Shown here piece after piece: positions 25,427 to 35,133 of a stretch of DNA of 64,000 bases. Under the pieces are notes generated by a model that was not told the origin of the DNA, made no database searches, and saw only the letters and a list, made by a program, of their open reading frames with translations. This DNA comes from a virus: IMG/VR virus record IMGVR_UViG_3300038361_000164, positions 43,086 through 107,085 of that record; one strand, written 5' to 3'. How positions within the stretch are numbered: the stretch's first letter is position 1; every line of letters begins with the position of its first letter. Made by a program: the position numbers and the translations under genes.

Positions 25427-28400
25427 ATGGCTGTAGTCAAAAAACATATTACTGGTTATTGATACCGATACTACGGACCTTCCGAAAGTGGAGGTACTAT
25501 AGGTCCTACCGGACAAATAGGCTTTTGCGGACCATTAGGTAATACAGGTGCAATTGGCCCGCAAGGCGCTACTGGAGAAGTAGGTGGCTGTGGCCCATTA
25601 GGAGCTTCAGGCGCAACAGGTATCCAAGGACCTACTGGAGAGCAAGGATTATGTGGTCCAATAGGTTTAACCGGTGCTTGTGGTCCTCAAGGAGCTACTG
25701 GAGAATCGGGATCTTGTGGTCCATTAGGTTTAACCGGTGTTTGTGGTCCTCAAGGATTTACCGGAGAACTAGGTCCATGTGGTCCACTAGGAGCTACAGG
25801 TCTTTGTGGTCCTCAAGGATTTACTGGAGAGTTAGGATCATGCGGTCCAATAGGTAATACAGGTGTTTGTGGCCCTCAAGGATTTACTGGAGATCAAGGA
25901 CTATGCGGTCCGATGGGATTAACCGGTGTTTGTGGTCCTCAAGGATTTACGGGAGAACTAGGATCATGCGGTCCAATGGGAATAACAGGTGTTTGTGGTC
26001 CTCAAGGATTTACAGGAGAATTAGGATCATGCGGTCCTCAAGGTATAACAGGACTTTGCGGTCCTCAAGGATTTACTGGAGAGTTAGGATCATGCGGTCC
26101 AATGGGAATAACAGGTGTTTGTGGTCCTCAAGGATTTACGGGAGAACTAGGATCATGTGGTCCAATGGGAATAACAGGTGTTTGTGGTCCTCAAGGATTT
26201 ACAGGAGAATTAGGATCATGCGGTCCTCAAGGCATAACAGGACTTTGCGGTCCTCAAGGATTTACCGGAGAATTAGGATCATGCGGTCCAATAGGTAATA
26301 CAGGTGTATGTGGTCCTCAAGGATTTACAGGAGAATTAGGATCATGCGGTCCTCAAGGTATAACAGGACTTTGCGGTCCTCAAGGATTTACTGGAGAGTT
26401 AGGATCATGTGGTCCTCAAGGTATAACAGGACTTTGCGGTCCTCAAGGATTTACTGGAGAGTTAGGATCATGCGGTCCTCAAGGTATAACAGGACTTTGC
26501 GGTCCTCAAGGATTTACCGGAGAGTTAGGATCATGCGGTCCAATGGGAATAACAGGTGTTTGTGGTCCTCAAGGATTTACCGGAGAATTAGGATCATGTG
26601 GTCCTCAAGGTATAACAGGACTTTGTGGTCCTCAAGGATTTACCGGAGAGTTAGGATCATGTGGTCCTCAAGGTATAACAGGACTTTGTGGTCCTCAAGG
26701 ATTTACCGGAGAGTTAGGATCATGCGGTCCAATAGGTAATACAGGTGAAAAAGGTGTTTATGGATTTACCGGAGAACAAGGATCATGCGGTCCAATGGGC
26801 TTGACCGGTGTTTGTGGTCCTCAAGGATTTACTGGAGAGTTAGGATCATGTGGTCCAATGGGAATAACAGGTGTTTGTGGTCCTCAAGGATTTACCGGAG
26901 AATTAGGATCATGCGGTCCTCAAGGTATAACAGGTATTTGTGGGCCTCAAGGGTTTACGGGAAGCATAGGTAATCAAGGCTCTACAGGTCCAGACGGCGA
27001 GATAGGCCCTGCCGGAATAACAGGAGCAATCGGACCTCATAGTTTTTCATATTCTTTAGTACAAGATAACGGTGGTGATCCAATTTTATGAGTAATGTAT
27101 GGAGTTAACACTGGAGAAACTGCAGCACAATATATAATAGATAATGATCCTCTTGTACCAGTCGGCCCTAGTACTGGGCATAGTGTCATGTTCATGTTAT
27201 ATAATGCCATTACCAATACACATAGTTTAGTTCATGATATGGTTGCTGGAGCTAAATTTACTTATACATTAGATAGTGGAACTCCTGTAGCTGATGTTAC
27301 TGGAAAGGGTTCTGTTGAACTTAGTACAGGTATAAGCGGTACCAATTGAACTGACATCGATGTGGACATAACACCAGATAGTTCTGAAATATGTCACTTT
27401 TATGCATGAACTTTAGTAGCTTATGCTCCAATAGATGTTACTGAAACTTTAACTATTAGACCTGGCGGTCCAAAAGGTGTACAAGGTGATCAAGGTCCCC
27501 AAGGTCCTACAGGCCCAACTGGATCAACTGGTTTAGTCGGTTCATGTGGTCCTCAAGGAGTAACTGGAATACTAGGATCATGCGGTCCTCAAGGTATACA
27601 AGGTTCATGTGGTCCTCAGGGAGTAACTGGAATACTCGGTTCATGTGGTCCTCAAGGCCCTGAAGGTTCTTGCGGCCCACAAGGAATAACTGGAATATTA
27701 GGTCCATGCGGTCCTCCAGGAGTTACTGGACCATGTGGCCCACAAGGAATAACTGGAATATTAGGTCCATGTGGTCCTCCAGGAGTTACCGGACCGTGTG
27801 GCCCTCAAGGATTAACTGGAATAATCGGTTTATGTGGCCCAATAGGATATACAGGTGAAAAAGGTATTCAAGGAAATACAGGAATAAAAGGTGCCTGTGG
27901 TCCTCAAGGTATACAAGGCTCATGTGGCCCACAAGGATTAACCGGAATATTAGGCTCATGTGGACCTCCAGGAGTTACTGGACCTTGTGGCCCACAAGGA
28001 TTAACCGGAATACTGGGCTCATGTGGACCTCCAGGAGTTACTGGACCATGCGGCCCACAAGGAATAACTGGAATAATTGGTTCATGCGGTCCTCAAGGTA
28101 TACAAGGCTCATGCGGCCCACAAGGATTAACTGGAATACTAGGATCATGCGGTCCTCCAGGAGTTACTGGACCATGCGGCCCACAAGGATTAACCGGAAT
28201 ACTAGGCTCATGTGGACCTCCAGGAGTTACTGGACCGTGCGGCCCGCAAGGAATAACTGGAATAATTGGTTCATGCGGTCCTCAAGGTTCACAAGGCTCA
28301 TGTGGTCCCCAAGGAGTAACCGGAATATTAGGCTCATGTGGACCTCCAGGAGTTACTGGACCATGTGGCCCACAAGGATTAACCGGAATACTGGGCTCAT

Positions 28401-30838
28401 GTGGACCTCCAGGAGTTACTGGACCGTGCGGTCCGCAAGGAATAACTGGAATAATTGGTTCATGCGGTCCTCAAGGTATACAAGGTTCATGTGGTCCCCA
28501 AGGAGTAACCGGAATATTAGGTCCATGTGGTCCTCAAGGTATTACAGGTTCGTGCGGTCCAAAAGGATTAGCCGGCGCTACAGGTGTTTGTGGTCCAATA
28601 GGTAATACAGGTGAAAAAGGTGCCCCAGGAAATACAGGAATAACTGGTCCATGTGGTCCTCAAGGCCCTGAAGGTTCTTGCGGTCCTCAAGGAATAACTG
28701 GAATACTAGGATCATGTGGTCCTCAAGGTATACAAGGTTCATGTGGTCCTCAAGGATTAACTGGAATACTGGGATCATGCGGTCCTCAAGGTATACAAGG
28801 CTCATGCGGCCCACAAGGAATAACTGGAATATTAGGTCCATGCGGTCCTCCAGGAGTTACTGGACCATGTGGCCCACAAGGAATAACTGGAATATTAGGT
28901 CCATGTGGTCCTCCAGGAATTACTGGACCGTGCGGCCCACAAGGAATAACTGGAATAACAGGACCTTGTGGTCCACAAGGAATAACTGGTATATGTGGAC
29001 CTGCAGGAAATACAGGTACTCAAGGAGTTCTCGGATTGCCTGGAAATGATAATATAATTAGCAATTCTGATTTCGAACAAGCGGGTACTACTCTAAGTTT
29101 AGATGGTGGAGTGGTTTATAGTTGGCTAAGTACATTTGATTATAATACTGGAGCACCTCCAAGTTCTTATGTCGAATTAAATGCCTCACAATATGATTCT
29201 GGAGTTTCACACTCAGGAGATAATAGTTTAAAAGTAGCTAGCAGTTGGACACTAGCTACTACACATCCGAATCATTTTATACCAGTTACTTCTGAAGAAA
29301 ATTATTTTATTAGTTTTTATCATTTTATAGGTATTGGTTCGAACAATCTTAGAGTTAGAGTTCATGAATTTGATACAGATAAACATTATTTAAGTTCCTA
29401 CACTACCGTATCTTATGTAAATCATGTAGGCAATACTTGGCACAAAAATTCTTTTATTATGGGGTCTCATCCAAGCGCTGTTGGAAGCTTAGGATCTTCT
29501 ACAAGATTTATTGCGATTGAGCTATACTCCGATAGTGCTGCTACAAGTTACATTGATGACTTTCGTGTAAGCAGGGAATTAACAGCAGATTCTGTAGTTA
29601 TTGGAAATCTTAGATCAACTGACGGAACTACCTATTTTAACTTAGATAGTAATGAGATTGGATTAAGTGACGGAGACGTTAGAGTTGTACTAAATACTAC
29701 TAGTGGCTTAGTAGCCACATATAATGATATTACTCAATTTGATGCGGGTGCAAAAACTGGAAGAGGATACTTTAAAGGTGGCCATTTAACAGGTAGAATT
29801 GCCAGTATCCCTGAACATAACTATTCTTTTAATTTAGGAAACAACACATTTGCTGGAATAGAGGACATAACTATTACAATCCCAGCTAATTATACCTTTG
29901 ATGCTATATCTATGGTTTTTCTTAAAACAGACTTATTTATCTGTGGAGGATATACAGATGTACTGGGATTATCGTCTGTTCCTCGTATGTATAAAATAAA
30001 TGTACATACTAAAACAGTTACTTCTCAAGATATTACAGTTCCTGGAGCTTCCACTACAGATTACCCAGCACTATACTCAATTACTACAGACGGCTCTCTG
30101 CTTTATACGGCTATTATCGATGACGAAACCGAAGAAAGCTATTTGTTTAGCGTAGACCCGGACGACATGTCAACACATACACACATTCATACGCTAGCAG
30201 TTGCCGCTTCTATGTTAATATGTGATGGTAGTAATATTTGATCGTGTAATGATGGTGCAGCTACTTGAGACACTAATGCTCTTGAGAAATATAGCATAGC
30301 AGGAGATTCCTCTGCTACTATTGCTGGATTTGATGGGGTAATGTGAACAGATCGTATATTATATGATGGTACTTATATTTGAACAGCGGAACAAGGTACT
30401 TGAAATGGACTTCGTAAAATGGCAAAATATAATATTGACGGAGCGTCCTGAGATACCTCTCTTCCTGCGTGAGGAATAAAACCGATTTTTTATGATGGTA
30501 TAGATGTCTGATGTTTTTATGGAGCATCACAATCAGCTAACCCTACATTAGCGCGTTTTAAGCAATCTGGAGATGTTCCATTTCAATGGCAATCATTGCT
30601 TGTATCTACGCAGGTAACTGGCGGGATATTTGCCGGAAGAAAAGCCTATTTAACATTAGCGTCTAGTGCTAGTTTAACCATATTTAATACAGAAACAGCG
30701 GTAGAGGAGGGCAGTATTCCCGTAGGAAGTGCTTACGCTGGAATCAGAAACGCTGTGTGAGATGGTGCAAATATCTGATTCCCTTCAACTAGTGGTGGTT
30801 CTGGAGAAAATTTAATTATTAGAAAAATACCAACTTAA
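25427..30838 (+). CDS. Giant Cys-rich collagen-like virion fibre protein
   Basis: 1,803 residues in one frame when TGA is Trp (first at 25460, residue 12; about ten between 30239 and 30780). Layout: short N-terminus; Gly-X-Y domain 1 (about 25480-27050); a 135-residue globular insert; Gly-X-Y domain 2 (about 27460-29040); a jelly-roll-like domain beginning [12 protein letters not shown]; then a repeat-rich C-terminus with propeller-like texture (about 29880-30780). The collagen domains use 21-residue units ([21 protein letters not shown]), with Cys in the Y position two or three times per unit. Phage collagen domains normally trimerise in fibres; the regular Cys pattern is unusual. Confidence 0.88.
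25650..26980 (+). repeat. 63-bp tandem repeats encoding collagen-like units (domain 1)
   Basis: Near-identical 63-base units (21 codons) recur about twenty times; variants differ mainly at GGTCCAATGGGA versus GGTCCTCAAGGT and at third positions. The register is maintained in the coding frame throughout, so this is a coding repeat, not a CRISPR array. High identity suggests recent expansion or ongoing homogenisation. Confidence 0.9.
27520..28990 (+). repeat. Tandem repeats encoding collagen-like units (domain 2)
   Basis: A second set of Gly-X-Y repeats with a different consensus from domain 1 ([21 protein letters not shown] and CGPQGIQGS). Units of 21 and 9 codons alternate. The different consensus indicates that the two arrays expanded separately. 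Confidence 0.85.
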
Positions 30839-30840
30839 TC

Positions 30841-31725
30841 ATGATAGCATATTTAGATTTAACAAAACTTAACACATTCCAAGCCGTTAGTGCTAATGCT
30901 ACTATTAGTGGAACTATTAGCGGTATTAACTATCTATCTGGACTTCCGTTCAGAGATCAATTATTAAATACTACTGTAACTCTTGATAGTTTTATAAGTG
31001 ATATACAAACCAAGGTTGATAACCTTAGAGATGGTTTAGAGCTTATAAATCCATACGTAACAGCTACTATTAGCGGGACTACTGTACAGGCTCTAACCGC
31101 GAGCGGTATGCAACCCATAGATCCGTTAGTTCGCGCTGTCATTGTAGTGCCAGATGCCACAGGCTCTGGAATATATACGGCTGCTGATTTTTATAGAACA
31201 AGTCAAAACTTAGTTGGTGCGCTGGAAACACATAGTGGGTTAATTACAAACCTAGATGCCGCCTTTGATGTATCAGGTAGTGATATTGAGTTAAAAAAAG
31301 ATCTTACCGGAGGCAGTATACAATCTTTTAAGGGATTAATAGACCACTTTACTAATCATGCTTTTACTACGGCCGTGTCTACTGTTGTATATATTCCTTT
31401 ATGTGGCTCTAATGTAGAAGCTGCTGGGGAGGCATATCAACACCGCTTAATTGCTCCATGGGATGGAAAAATAACCCAAATACAAATATGAGGTGGCGCG
31501 GCAGCAGGAAAAACAGATTTAAAAGTCTATATCAACTCTGTTTATGGAGGCGATTCGACACATAAAGCAACAGCAACCTTGAGTGTTATAAAAACTACGT
31601 ACGATTTTACTTTTTCATCCGCTGAATTTGTAAAAGGTGACGCTATTAGTATAACTATGAATCCTACTAATGTTCCTGGCGATGTACAAGTTACAATTAA
31701 ATATAATTTTAACACAAATTCTTAA
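30841..31725 (+). CDS. Virion-associated protein after the collagen-like gene
   Basis: 294 residues; starts two bases after the collagen-like gene stops; TGA Trp at 31489. The N-terminal half contains helical and Thr/Ser-rich segments (LDSFISDIQTKVDNLRDGLELI); the C-terminal 110 residues are beta-rich (HRLIAPWDGKITQIQIWGG; KVYINSVYGGDST), like head- or tail-decoration domains. No named family. It closes the fibre operon before a promoter-like site. Confidence 0.75.
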
Positions 31726-31754
31726 TTGCTTTTCATGTTTAAAGTTAGTATATT
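31726..31754 (+). promoter_or_regulatory. Promoter-like site ahead of lysis operon
   Basis: TTGCTT at 31726-31731, a 17-base spacer and TATATT at 31749-31754. The -10 box and spacing match the candidate promoter before the RNA polymerase gene (49086-49114). It is the only plus-strand gap over 80 bases between genes 11717 and 35052. Confidence 0.45.
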
Positions 31755-31806
31755 TAATTTTAAACCTTACTTTAAACACTTAACTAAATCAAAATATTAA
31801 AAAATT

Positions 31807-32055
31807 ATGAATAAACTAAATTTAGAAGATAAACTAACTAACGTAAACGCCGCAATCGCAAAAATAGAAGCAGACGCTGGTAACGTTCAAAATCAAATCA
31901 CACAGCTGCAAGAAACTTATAATATTCTTTCTAGACAGCACAATCAAGCTACTGGGCAAAGGGACTTGTTAGTACAACTAATTGCAGATGAAAAAAAGAT
32001 CGAGGAAACACCAGAAGCGCCCCCAGTAAAAATACCGGCCGATACGGATAAATAA
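31807..32055 (+). CDS. Small coiled-coil protein of the lysis region
   Basis: 82 residues, almost entirely a predicted coiled coil (heptad-like KLTNVNAAIAKIEADAGNVQ) with a Pro-rich acidic tail (EAPPVKIP). There is no signal peptide or membrane segment. It sits just before the holin gene. It could be a lysis accessory or a small structural protein; I do not recognise it. Confidence 0.7.
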   Translation: MNKLNLEDKLTNVNAAIAKIEADAGNVQNQITQLQETYNILSRQHNQATGQRDLLVQLIADEKKIEETPEAPPVKIPADTDK

Positions 32056-32057
32056 CA

Positions 32058-32489
32058 ATGAGTATTTGGGCAACATTATTCGGCGCCGGTGGAGATACTT
32101 TAGCTAAACCTATAGATGCTATAGGAAACGTTTTAGATAAAGTTCTTACCAGTAAAGAAGAAAAATTAGCAGGAGCCGCTGTTTTAGAGAAACTAAAGCA
32201 GCGTCCTGCAGAACTTCAAGTAGAAATTAATAAGCTAGAAGCACAACATAAAAGCAGGTTTGTTGCAGGCTGGCGTCCAGCAATCGGCTGGGTTTGCGCA
32301 GCGTCTTTGGCTTTTTATTTCATTCCTCAATACATTGTAGGAGCATATCTTTGGGCTAAGATTAGTTTAGCAACAGGAGCTGTTGCAGCTTTTCCGATAA
32401 GTGCGGATGGCTTGTTTCAATTAGTATTAGCTTTACTTGGTATGTCTACATTACGTACATATGAAAAAGTAACCAAAGTTAGTAAATAA
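32058..32489 (+). CDS. Holin, GTA_holin_3TM-like
   Basis: 143 residues. After a 60-residue amphipathic helical N-terminus, RFVAGWRPAIGWVCAASL, FIPQYIVGAYLWAKISLA and LFQLVLALLGMSTLRTYEK form three hydrophobic segments. This pattern, including the W-RP-IGW motif, matches the three-helix phage/GTA holin family. It would permeabilise the inner membrane to release the amidase at 33190. It overlaps the next ATG by TAATG. Confidence 0.85.
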   Translation: MSIWATLFGAGGDTLAKPIDAIGNVLDKVLTSKEEKLAGAAVLEKLKQRPAELQVEINKLEAQHKSRFVAGWRPAIGWVCAASLAFYFIPQYIVGAYLWAKISLATGAVAAFPISADGLFQLVLALLGMSTLRTYEKVTKVSK

Positions 32490-32710
32490 TGGATAAATTC
32501 TTTGAAGGACACGTAGATCCAATTGCAGGATCAAATAATTTTTCAATACAAATCGATAATCATATTGATAAAACTACATATATTTTAGATAATCCTGTTC
32601 CAAGTAGAGAAATTGGTAAAGTTGTTATTGAGTCTCATCTTTTAAAACTTGCGAAGAAACATGGTTTATTTACCGATAAACCTATATCAGTAAGTTGTAA
32701 GATAAAATAA
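32489..32710 (+). CDS. Small protein in lysis operon, unknown
   Basis: 73 residues, starting in a TAATG overlap with the holin gene. No membrane segment or known motif; moderately charged with a strand-like N-terminal half and a helical segment (ESHLLKLAKKHGL). A lysis role is suggested only by position. Confidence 0.65.
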   Translation: MDKFFEGHVDPIAGSNNFSIQIDNHIDKTTYILDNPVPSREIGKVVIESHLLKLAKKHGLFTDKPISVSCKIK

Positions 32711-32719
32711 AATATTTTT

Positions 32720-33067
32720 ATGACTAAAATAATTACTTGTTGTAAACATGGACTTGTGCGCAGCGTAGCTTTGGCAGATGTGCTAAAATTACATTTTGAG
32801 CCAGTTGACGTAATACCACTAGGCCTTAATAGTAATTCAAAAGAAACAATTATTATGTTAGGAAATTGGGCGGATCATATAATCATAATGGAAGAGAGAT
32901 ACCGATCTCGCGTTCCAAAAGAACTACATTCAAAAGTCTTAGTATGTGATGTAGGTCAAGACGTGTACGGCAACTCTCATCATCGCACATTAATTGACAT
33001 ATGTTGGCAATGGTGTAGAAAGCATGTTGGAAAATTAGGTATAGCCGAACACTCAAAAAGAATTTAA
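32720..33067 (+). CDS. Phosphotyrosine phosphatase-like protein
   Basis: 115 residues. The N-terminus has CCKHGLVRS, a C-X5-R-S phosphate-binding loop as in low-molecular-weight tyrosine phosphatases, placed directly after the first strand (MTKIITC) as in that fold. ADHIIIMEERY and LVCDVGQD could be the later acidic loop. Small predicted phosphatases of this type occur in phages; substrates are unknown. It lies between the holin-side genes and the UCA tRNA. Confidence 0.6.
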   Translation: MTKIITCCKHGLVRSVALADVLKLHFEPVDVIPLGLNSNSKETIIMLGNWADHIIIMEERYRSRVPKELHSKVLVCDVGQDVYGNSHHRTLIDICWQWCRKHVGKLGIAEHSKRI

Positions 33068-33074
33068 AATTAAT

Positions 33075-33173
33075 AGGCGTGTATAGCCATGAAGCTATGG
33101 CACAGGACTTCAAATCCTGATGCGGTGATTCCAACTCATCGCTATGAGGGGGCGGTACCTTCCATGCCTGCCA
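33075..33173 (+). tRNA. tRNA-Trp-like, anticodon UCA (reads UGA), atypical fold
   Basis: Seven-pair acceptor AGGCGTG (33075-33081) with CATGCCT (33163-33169), discriminator G at 33170 and encoded CCA (33171-33173). A1-U72, G2-C71, G3-C70 and G73 match bacterial tRNA-Trp identity. Anticodon stem CAGGA/TCCTG encloses CTTCAAA, anticodon TCA at 33110-33112. The D arm is GCCAT/ATGGC with a six-base loop. A seven-pair extra arm (33122-33142) has a T-loop-like TTCCAAC loop, and a further hairpin GAGGG/CCTTC (33146-33162) has an odd loop, GGCGGTA. So either it has a long variable arm and a noncanonical T loop, or a canonical T arm plus an inserted hairpin. It can decode the many in-frame TGAs. Confidence 0.85.
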
Positions 33174-33189
33174 AAAACCAACAAAACAA

Positions 33190-33753
33190 ATGTTTGACAC
33201 AATTAGAAGATTTAATCCATTTGGAGAGCATGGTTCTCCTTTTAAAATTATAAACAAAATAAATGAGTTACCAGCTCATCCGACTCGCACCTGATCTAAG
33301 CGTTCTTTATCTAAAATAAATAAAATTATTATTCATCAAGAATTGGGTGATGGCAGTATAGAGGCTGTCAACAACTACCACATAACTCCTGGCTCAAACA
33401 ATCATCTTTCTCCTAACGGGGCTCCTAAGTTTGCTTATCACTATGGTATTACAAAAAAAGGCGAAGTATGGCAGGCTAATATGCTTAGCGATGTGACTTG
33501 GCATTGTAAAACTCAGAACACAGCCTCTATTGGAATTATGGTAGTTGGTGATTTTAATGGACCAAACCACACTGGTACTGCCAAGAAACCTGCTAAAAAA
33601 CAATTGCGTGCTTTAGAAAACCTCTTGAATCATTTAGTAAATAGTGCTAAATTAAACTTGGAGTGTGTTTCTATTTACGGACACTCCTCATTTGGGAAAC
33701 AAAATTGCCCAGGAACAGCATTAGAAAATTTTATAATTAAGTATAGGAGATAG
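33190..33753 (+). CDS. N-acetylmuramoyl-L-alanine amidase endolysin
   Basis: 187 residues, with TGA Trp at 33292 (residue 35). The amidase_2/PGRP fold is visible: zinc-ligand His in IIIHQE, then FAYHYGITKKGEVWQA, VTWHCK, IGIMVVGDF, and the final HSSFGKQNCPG segment with the third ligand and catalytic context. It cuts the bond between MurNAc and the stem peptide. It follows the holin after the UCA tRNA, and its own translation past residue 34 needs UGA decoding. No signal peptide, so release depends on the holin. Confidence 0.9.
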
Positions 33754-33757
33754 CCTC

Positions 33758-34813
33758 GTGAATACTATAACACTACAATCATTGGACGTGGTTGATTACA
33801 TTGTGAATAATGAATTAGAAAAGGTAGCAGAAGTTGCTAGTACCTTATCTGAAAAAAGTAGAATGGCTACAATTCCTTCCTACGAAGATGAATTAGAGCG
33901 CAATGAAAAAGACTTTGCATTAATTCTTTGGAATCCACGTTCAGGACAAATGCGTAAATTCGCATTATACACACCAGAATTAGTTGAACTTAACATGGCC
34001 TTATTAGCATCTAAAGTTGATGAACTTCCGGAGGAAGTAACTAAGACAGCAGCTGCAAATTTAACCAGTGCAGCATACAACTTTAAATTAGAAGTTCCAA
34101 AAGAGTTAGTTAAACTCAGCTCAACTCAGTTTGTTAATAACATAGTAGATACCAGAAAGGTTACTCCTGTTATGCAAAAACGAGCTTCAATTTCCAAATT
34201 TGCATGGGCTACAGATGAGAAGTTTCCATTGGAAACTGATATGCATGTAAAACAAGCAGCAGCCTACTTTGAAAAGAATCATTACAGAATGCCAATGGAA
34301 AAGAAAGCTGAATTTATTGTTAATGTAATTGATGCTGCGAAAGAGAAAGATATTTCATTAGGTAAAACTGCTTTAGAAAAATATAGTTCATTACAAAAAA
34401 CTAAATTTAATCCTGATTTTTACGATCATATTCAAATTAGAAAAGGTTATTTAAAAGATAATGACGAAGAATTAAAAACTGCGTATGACGAAATAATTAA
34501 AAAAGCCGACGAATTGGGTCCTCAAAAAACTGCAATGGTTTTATCAAAGGTAGATGAAAAAGCCAATCTATTAGGATCTTATGGCAAAGGTCTCGAAGAT
34601 CCCTTCTTGTCTACTTTCTTAGAAGAAAAAGTTGCCAGCAGAACAATTGACGGAGTATCTGTTACACAAGACCAACTATCTGCAATACCTTCGGCATCCT
34701 TAACAGGTGTAATTGGCGAGGGACATATTGGAGCTCTAAAAGGCGAAAGCGGCTTAGATGTTTTAGAATCCTTACCAACTCCATTCCGTAGAGGAGTATT
34801 GGATTTAGTATAA
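33758..34813 (+). CDS. Unknown protein, probable head/packaging region
   Basis: 351 residues from GTG 33758, four bases after the endolysin stop. It is helical and rich in Lys/Glu, with FALILWNPRSGQMRKFALYTP near residue 55. All Trp codons are TGG. I do not recognise the family. Its position upstream of the portal gene suggests a head or packaging role, though this is a guess. Confidence 0.7.
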   Translation: MNTITLQSLDVVDYIVNNELEKVAEVASTLSEKSRMATIPSYEDELERNEKDFALILWNPRSGQMRKFALYTPELVELNMALLASKVDELPEEVTKTAAANLTSAAYNFKLEVPKELVKLSSTQFVNNIVDTRKVTPVMQKRASISKFAWATDEKFPLETDMHVKQAAAYFEKNHYRMPMEKKAEFIVNVIDAAKEKDISLGKTALEKYSSLQKTKFNPDFYDHIQIRKGYLKDNDEELKTAYDEIIKKADELGPQKTAMVLSKVDEKANLLGSYGKGLEDPFLSTFLEEKVASRTIDGVSVTQDQLSAIPSASLTGVIGEGHIGALKGESGLDVLESLPTPFRRGVLDLV

Positions 34814-35052
34814 TGTTTTGGGAAACGTTAGTAGTTGTATATGTTGCAACGTTTGTAGTTAGTAAGATAGTCTTTTTATATATCTTTTGGAAAAAGGATT
34901 TTTCACGTCCAATAACTGTAAACAATAACATTCCAACATCTCTTGGCGAACCAAACAAATCAAATAAAAAACAAATGAATGAAATACCTGTTGAAAATTC
35001 TAGCTCCAAAAATATATCATTTGATTACGAAGTGGGAGAATCAAATCTCTAA
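34813..35052 (+). CDS. Small single-pass membrane protein
   Basis: 79 residues, starting in a TAATG overlap. Residues 3-27 (WETLVVVYVATFVVSKIVFLYIF) form one transmembrane helix followed by a basic segment (WKKDFSRP) and an Asn/Ser-rich cytoplasmic tail, so an N-out orientation is likely. No family recognised. Confidence 0.65.
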   Translation: MFWETLVVVYVATFVVSKIVFLYIFWKKDFSRPITVNNNIPTSLGEPNKSNKKQMNEIPVENSSSKNISFDYEVGESNL

Positions 35053-35132
35053 TGAAAGTAATAAGTGGAATTTATAAAATTTCTAATAAACAAAATAAAA
35101 ATTATCAACAACATAAAGGATGGACATTATAA
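35052..35132 (+). CDS. Possible 26-residue peptide
   Basis: ATG 35052 overlaps the preceding stop as TAATG and the frame runs to TAA at 35130-35132, two bases before the next ATG. The peptide is basic (starts MKVISGIYKISNK). It may serve to couple translation to the actin-like gene or be chance. Confidence 0.3.
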   Translation: MKVISGIYKISNKQNKNYQQHKGWTL

Positions 35133-35133
35133 A

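Noticed and set aside
25650-28990. CRISPR-like regular repeats
   Set aside because: Units are contiguous, keep codon frame and encode Gly-X-Y; there are no unique spacers.
25651-29049. Arg/Ser/Trp-rich open frames in the +1 frame and antisense frames of the collagen arrays
   Set aside because: They are shadows of the repeated coding sequence, with no starts or ribosome sites.
690-30780. Many broken genes or frameshifts (pseudogenes) in the virion region
   Set aside because: All breaks are TGA, never TAA or TAG or a frame change, and the parts rejoin in the same frame.
33075-33173. Selenocysteine system
   Set aside because: UCA tRNA and long arm resemble tRNA-Sec, but over 60 UGAs without nearby SECIS-like need, Trp-type acceptor and TGA/TGG equivalence favour Trp. 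No selA or selB seen.
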